17,034 bases of DNA. It comes from CALCCV01 sp964388665 (GTDB lineage Bacteria > Bdellovibrionota > Bdellovibrionia > Bdellovibrionales > Bdellovibrionaceae). Positions 13,421 through 17,034 of the stretch are shown here, piece by piece. Numbering within the stretch: the first letter of the stretch is position 1; each line of letters begins with the position of its first letter. A program made the translations under genes and the position numbers. The notes under the pieces were generated by a model, which was not told where the DNA came from, searched no databases, and was given only the letters and a program-made list of their open reading frames with translations. The stretch is taken from NCBI GenBank assembly GCA_964388665.1, contig CAYMBJ010000080.1:1-17034 (forward strand), in the 5' to 3' direction.

Positions 13421-14857
13421 ATGAAATCAAAAGGAACATGGTTTTTAGTCGGTTTTGTTGTGCTGTTGGGACTTTATACTTACTTTGTAGAGTTTAAAAA
13501 GAAGGAAGCCGACGAAAAGGCAAAGGATCAGCAGGCTAAGATTTTCCAATTGGAAAAGGAGCAAGTCACAAACATTGAGCTCCAGACGGAGACGGATAAG
13601 ATCATTTTGGAAAAATCCCCTGAGGGCTGGTCCATGACCAGTCCCATCCAGGATGCTGCCAGCAATGAGACTGTAGAGACATTTTTAAATGATCTTATCG
13701 CCGAAAAATCAGACAGAGTCGCTGTTGAGGGCGATAACATCGATTGGAAAGAGTACGGGCTCGAAAACCCGAAGGGCAAAGTTACCCTAAAGGACAATAC
13801 GGGCGCGACCACGACCGTGGCTGTTTCTGGCCAAAAGGATTTCAACGGAAATTTTTTCTTGCGCCGAAATCAAGAGAATCAAGTGTTGGTGGGCGGCTAT
13901 GCTTGGTTATCGCGAACCTCAAAGGTTTCAACTGAATTTCGTGAAACTAAAATATTTCGACACCTAGGCTCAACGATTGAGTCTGTGAAAATTAAAAATG
14001 CCAATGGCCCCGTCGAGCTCGTCAACAAGGATGCAAAGTGGCTGGTTTCAGGGCATCCCGATTGGACAATTGATCAAGACAAGGTGAGGGAGATGACCAC
14101 AGGGCTTGGCAATCTTAAGTCCATCGAGTTTTTGGGCGAACCAGTAGCCAGCAAATTTAAACAGTATGGTCTCGATAAGCCAGAAGTTTCCATTGAGGTC
14201 AAGTTGAGTGGCAAAGAAGAGACCTGGAGCGTGAACATCGCAAAAACAAAGGATTCGATCTATTACGGCGTGGTCAGCAATCCCAATCTGATTGTTAAGC
14301 TCGATGGATTCGAGTCAGACAAGTTTTTTAAATATCAAGCATCTGGTTTTCGCGATGGCAAGCTCGCTTTTAAGGTGGGTGAGGGCGATATCAAAACAAT
14401 CAAAGTGCAAGATGAGTCTATAGATGTAGAGCTTATGCAAGAGGGCGGCTCCTGGAAGATGGTCAAGGGCCCACCAGGAAATTTAGCATCCCAGGAGAAA
14501 GTGATAGGCCTTCTGTCAAAAGTTCGCGAAGCAAAGGTTGGATATTTTTTGGATAAAAAGGAGCAGGGTCTATATAAAAATCCAAAATCTCGTGTTACGT
14601 TATTGGGCGAGGGCGAAAAAGAACTGTTTGCCCTCAATTGGACTCAGCCAATGAAACTTAAAATAGGCGGTTCGGACAAAATGGTTGTGCTCATGTCCAC
14701 ATCGCAGTCTTCAGAGCCCTTTGCGATGGAAGAAGCAACTGTGAGTTCTTGGAATATTAAGAATCTCGTTGCCAAAGCACCAGAGCCAGCAACAGACCCC
14801 AAAAACCGACCAAGTGAGAACGGCGGACACAGTTCTGATAAGCCAGACACACCTTAG
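13421..14857 (+). CDS. Membrane-anchored DUF4340 protein with three internal repeats
   Basis: The 478-residue protein has a single N-terminal membrane helix (about 6-23) followed by a large, probably periplasmic, domain of DUF4340 type. Three related units can be read at about 45-175, 183-305 and 320-430. Each has a beta strand ending in a Trp-containing W(S/L/K)M/V segment, a helix rich in Leu, and a 'YGLxxPxxxVxL' element (YGLENPKGKVTL, YGLDKPEVSIEV, GLYKNPKSRVTL). The tail after 445 is Pro/Ser/Asp-rich and likely disordered. DUF4340 genes typically follow GldG in exporter operons, and this one starts two bases after the GldG-like stop, with AAGGAG about 12 bases before its ATG. A longer frame beginning inside the previous gene is not needed. 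Role: probable partner of the exporter, mechanism unknown. Confidence 0.85.
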   Translation: MKSKGTWFLVGFVVLLGLYTYFVEFKKKEADEKAKDQQAKIFQLEKEQVTNIELQTETDKIILEKSPEGWSMTSPIQDAASNETVETFLNDLIAEKSDRVAVEGDNIDWKEYGLENPKGKVTLKDNTGATTTVAVSGQKDFNGNFFLRRNQENQVLVGGYAWLSRTSKVSTEFRETKIFRHLGSTIESVKIKNANGPVELVNKDAKWLVSGHPDWTIDQDKVREMTTGLGNLKSIEFLGEPVASKFKQYGLDKPEVSIEVKLSGKEETWSVNIAKTKDSIYYGVVSNPNLIVKLDGFESDKFFKYQASGFRDGKLAFKVGEGDIKTIKVQDESIDVELMQEGGSWKMVKGPPGNLASQEKVIGLLSKVREAKVGYFLDKKEQGLYKNPKSRVTLLGEGEKELFALNWTQPMKLKIGGSDKMVVLMSTSQSSEPFAMEEATVSSWNIKNLVAKAPEPATDPKNRPSENGGHSSDKPDTP

Positions 14858-14881
14858 TCAATTTTTTGGATAGGGGGGATT

Positions 14882-15886
14882 TTGAAATCTTACCATGTCA
14901 AGTCTCCCACACGTATTGATTTGGCGGGCGGCACATTAGACATGTGGCCTCTCTATGCCTTTGTCGGTGATGCGCTGACCATCAATCTCTCTGTTTCTGT
15001 GTATACGCAGGCCGATTTGCACCTGGTGAGTGATTCAAGCATCGGCATCATAAGCCATGATCTAAATCGAGAGTGGAAATTTGCTAATCTTCAGGAACTG
15101 CTGGCAAGCCAAGTTCCTGAAGTTCGACTGTATCAAGTGGCCTGTGAGGCCTTGCCTCTCGCGCAAGGATTTCGTTTGGAAACCAGCTCCGAGAGCCCCG
15201 TGGGCGCTGGGTTGGCGGCGAGTTCCAGTCTCATGATTTCTATACTAAAAGTTTTGGCGGCAGCACGACATGATGAGTTCGGCAGCGAGCAATTGTCAGT
15301 TTTGGCCATGATGCATTTGGCTCACAATTTGGAAGCAAAGCTCATGCTCACGCCCACAGGAACTCAGGACTATTTTCCTCCGCTGAGTCCCGGGTTGAAT
15401 TTTATTTCTTATGATGCTTTTGGAGTTCGCTTTGAGACCCAGACCCAATTGCCAAGCGAATTTTCGGAGCGGATTGTTTTGGTCTATACAGGGCGAACTC
15501 ATCATTCTGGATTGAATAACTTTGAGGTGCTGAAGTCAGCGGTTGAGCGCAACAGCAAGGTCCTACACGCCCTTGCGGAACTGCGCTCCGTCGCTCTGGA
15601 CATGAAGGTGGCGCTGCAGGCGCAGGATTTTTCAGCACTTCCACAGCTCTTTGAGCGTGAGATCAAATCTCGACTGCATTTGACAGAACGCTTTTCTAGT
15701 CCTGAAATAGACAAGATCATGAGTCGCGGTCAGGCGACTCAGGCTTTTAGCACCAAGATCTGCGGTGCTGGCGGCGGAGGATGTGTATTCTTGTTTTTGC
15801 GCAGGCCTCAAGATCGTCCAGAAGTCACGAAATGGCTGGCATCAGAGAATTTTCAGATACTAAATGCTAAGCCAGTATTCGCTTAG
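14882..15886 (+). CDS. GHMP-family sugar kinase (heptose-kinase-like)
   Basis: The 334-residue cytoplasmic kinase has all three GHMP motifs: SPTRIDLAGGTLD at 8-20, the phosphate loop ESPVGAGLAASSSL at 104-117, and KICGAGGGGCVFLF at 292-305. The TGTQDYF segment (Asp163) holds the likely catalytic aspartate. The closest remembered relatives are D-glycero-D-manno-heptose 7-phosphate kinase (HddA) and related fucose/galactose-type kinases; the exact sugar cannot be read from the sequence. The start is TTG, supported by a strong AGGGGGG just upstream; no in-frame ATG lies nearby. It follows the DUF4340 gene by 24 bases and so probably belongs to the exporter operon, linking it to envelope saccharide supply. 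Confidence 0.85.
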   Translation: MKSYHVKSPTRIDLAGGTLDMWPLYAFVGDALTINLSVSVYTQADLHLVSDSSIGIISHDLNREWKFANLQELLASQVPEVRLYQVACEALPLAQGFRLETSSESPVGAGLAASSSLMISILKVLAAARHDEFGSEQLSVLAMMHLAHNLEAKLMLTPTGTQDYFPPLSPGLNFISYDAFGVRFETQTQLPSEFSERIVLVYTGRTHHSGLNNFEVLKSAVERNSKVLHALAELRSVALDMKVALQAQDFSALPQLFEREIKSRLHLTERFSSPEIDKIMSRGQATQAFSTKICGAGGGGCVFLFLRRPQDRPEVTKWLASENFQILNAKPVFA

Positions 15887-15935
15887 AAGTAAAAGACGGT
15901 CCTAAAAAATAAACTTCAGTGCAAGGTGGAGAGAG

Positions 15936-16787
15936 TTGAATTTAAAATCAATGAGATTTATTGGCGTGTCTCTTGCCGGCGGAAAAACGGATAAGACCGC
16001 AATTTCACTCTTGGAGTTCTTTCCAGAAGAAAACCGTTTGTTTTTATCTCGACTCGTGGATCGCTTGAAGCCCAGCGAGCAGATCTCTGGTGATTCCCAA
16101 GTTATCAGCGAACTCTTGATGATGAAATCGCCAGGGGCACAAGTGATCTTCGACACTCCTTTTCATTTGCCTCAATGCCTCACATGCACTTTGGTATGCC
16201 CTGGGCAAGAGGCTTGCAATCAACCGCAGATTCAGTGGATGCGAAAATTTGAAGAAAATCAGCGCAAAAAGAAGCGACCAAAACGAATGTTCACTCCCTA
16301 CACTCAGCGGGCGATCGACCTTTACGCGCAAACAGAGTTGGAAGAGTCCTTTTTCATTCAACATGCCATGGGTGCAAACCAAGCGCCATTGCTTGCCCGC
16401 GCGATGTTTTTGAAAAAGCGCATCGATATGCCTTGTTTTGAAGCTCTGGCAGGTGTGGCGGTGTGGCGAATCGGGAGAAATTTTAAAATTGCAAAAAGCC
16501 ACCTGAGAGCTTTTCGCAAGAGCGTCGGTGGCGAAGAGGCTCGCGAAATTTTCTTAGAAAACCTAGCTGCAAACACCAATACCTTTATATACGATCAAGA
16601 CTATCGTATGCTAATCCGCAATCACCATTGCTTTGAGGCGCTGATATGCTCCTTCACCGGCTTTTTGAGACACAAAGATGCAGTCACGTTGCCCCCCAAA
16701 GAATGGCCAAGCGGGGAAGATTGGCCCCTATTCCCAGTGGAAGAGGTGCCCTTTTTGCAAGAAAAATCAGCAAAAGTGAAGCCTTGA
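15936..16787 (+). CDS. DUF429-like (RNase H-fold) protein with a four-cysteine cluster
   Basis: The 283-residue protein resembles the DUF429 family of predicted RNase H-fold nucleases: an N-terminal strand MRFIGVSLAGGKTDKTAI, a second strand ending VIFDTP (Asp73), and a C-terminal helix HHCFEALICSFTGFL. The first family aspartate (GxD) is a serine here (GVS). Cys81, Cys84, Cys88 and Cys94 (CLTCTLVCPGQEAC) form a likely Zn or Fe-S site, followed by a strongly basic stretch, QRKKKRPKRMFTPYTQR, suited to nucleic acid. TTG at 15936 is favoured over ATG 15951 because GGAG and AAGG lie at proper distances from it. It follows the kinase by 49 bases on the same strand. Family assignment is by remembered motif only; activity is uncertain. 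Confidence 0.6.
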   Translation: MNLKSMRFIGVSLAGGKTDKTAISLLEFFPEENRLFLSRLVDRLKPSEQISGDSQVISELLMMKSPGAQVIFDTPFHLPQCLTCTLVCPGQEACNQPQIQWMRKFEENQRKKKRPKRMFTPYTQRAIDLYAQTELEESFFIQHAMGANQAPLLARAMFLKKRIDMPCFEALAGVAVWRIGRNFKIAKSHLRAFRKSVGGEEAREIFLENLAANTNTFIYDQDYRMLIRNHHCFEALICSFTGFLRHKDAVTLPPKEWPSGEDWPLFPVEEVPFLQEKSAKVKP

Positions 16788-16829
16788 GATCACTACCAAT
16801 TGGTTCAGTCTTATCTGTTGCCTTTTTCC

Positions 16830-16847
16830 GAGATTTTCAATAATCTC
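16830..16847. other. Short hairpin upstream of tRNA-Pro
   Basis: GAGATT (16830-16835) pairs with AATCTC (16842-16847) around a six-base loop, 42 bases after the stop of the DUF429-like gene. No T-run follows it on the plus strand, so it is at best a weak 3' end for the operon. TTGCCT (16818-16823) with TAATCT (16841-16846) at 17-base spacing is a mediocre promoter candidate for the tRNA. Confidence 0.3.
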
Positions 16848-16911
16848 CGAAGCTCCTCGCAAAGATATCTGCCCAGTCGGGATTCCAGCGAGAGTAAAAA
16901 AAATCAAAATT

Positions 16912-16988
<77 letters not shown>

Positions 16989-17009
16989 GTTTCGTTCGAA
17001 GAGAATACT

Positions 17010-17034
17010 ATGATCCTACCACGTCAGAACAGTC
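17010..17034 (+). CDS. Possible start of a truncated gene at the window edge
   Basis: ATG at 17010 opens a frame (MILPRQNS) that runs off the end. A loosely fitting GAAGAG lies eight or so bases upstream. Eight codons are too few to identify anything, and the frame may be chance. Confidence 0.2.

Overview
The window reads like a chromosomal segment of a Gram-negative, delta-proteobacterium-like organism, most probably of the Bdellovibrionota. Three observations point there: a TIGR02147-family regulator (a family concentrated in Bdellovibrionota and Fibrobacterota), a Gld-like ABC exporter operon, and many signal-peptide proteins including an outer-membrane barrel and a lipoprotein. Base composition is moderate (visually just under 50% GC) and TTG starts with good Shine-Dalgarno sites recur. 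The taxonomic call is inference. No insertion sequence, integrase, phage gene or CRISPR array is visible.

Layout. Positions 1-230 hold no supported gene. On the minus strand, 1895-3049 encodes a TPR protein with a C-terminal OmpR-type winged helix, followed 17 bases later by a secreted trypsin-like serine protease (231-1877). A divergent gap (3050-3317) leads to a plus-strand baeRF-family protein, a bacterial relative of archaeo-eukaryotic release factor 1 (3318-4463). It converges on a TIGR02147-type regulator (4547-5374, minus). The regulator is divergent from a small exported cysteine-containing protein (5534-5974) followed by a second exported protein (6044-6733), and the shared upstream region carries a 9-bp inverted repeat.

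A very strong hairpin (6743-6793) separates this block from a three-gene plus-strand cluster: a beta-barrel outer-membrane protein (6989-7567), a predicted lipoprotein metallo-aminopeptidase of the PF10023/COG4324 type (7584-8636), and a compact NFACT/RqcH-like protein (8633-9916). The first junction is a palindrome holding both a stop codon and the next ribosome-binding region. The second is an ATGA overlap.

A good sigma70-like promoter (9927-9954) then precedes a Gld-type exporter operon: ATPase (GldA-like), ABC-2 permease (GldF-like), auxiliary GldG-like membrane protein, and a membrane-anchored DUF4340 protein made of three internal repeats. It continues with short gaps into a GHMP sugar kinase and a DUF429/RNase H-fold-like protein with a four-cysteine cluster. 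A complete tRNA-Pro(UGG) lies at 16912-16988, and the last 25 bases may start another gene.

Points most worth following up: the divergent NFACT protein lacking the tRNA-contacting residues known from RqcH while being translationally tied to an envelope peptidase, the regulator/secreted-protease pair, the stand-alone baeRF gene, and the modified DUF429 protein. None of these is proven to be a new system from sequence alone.
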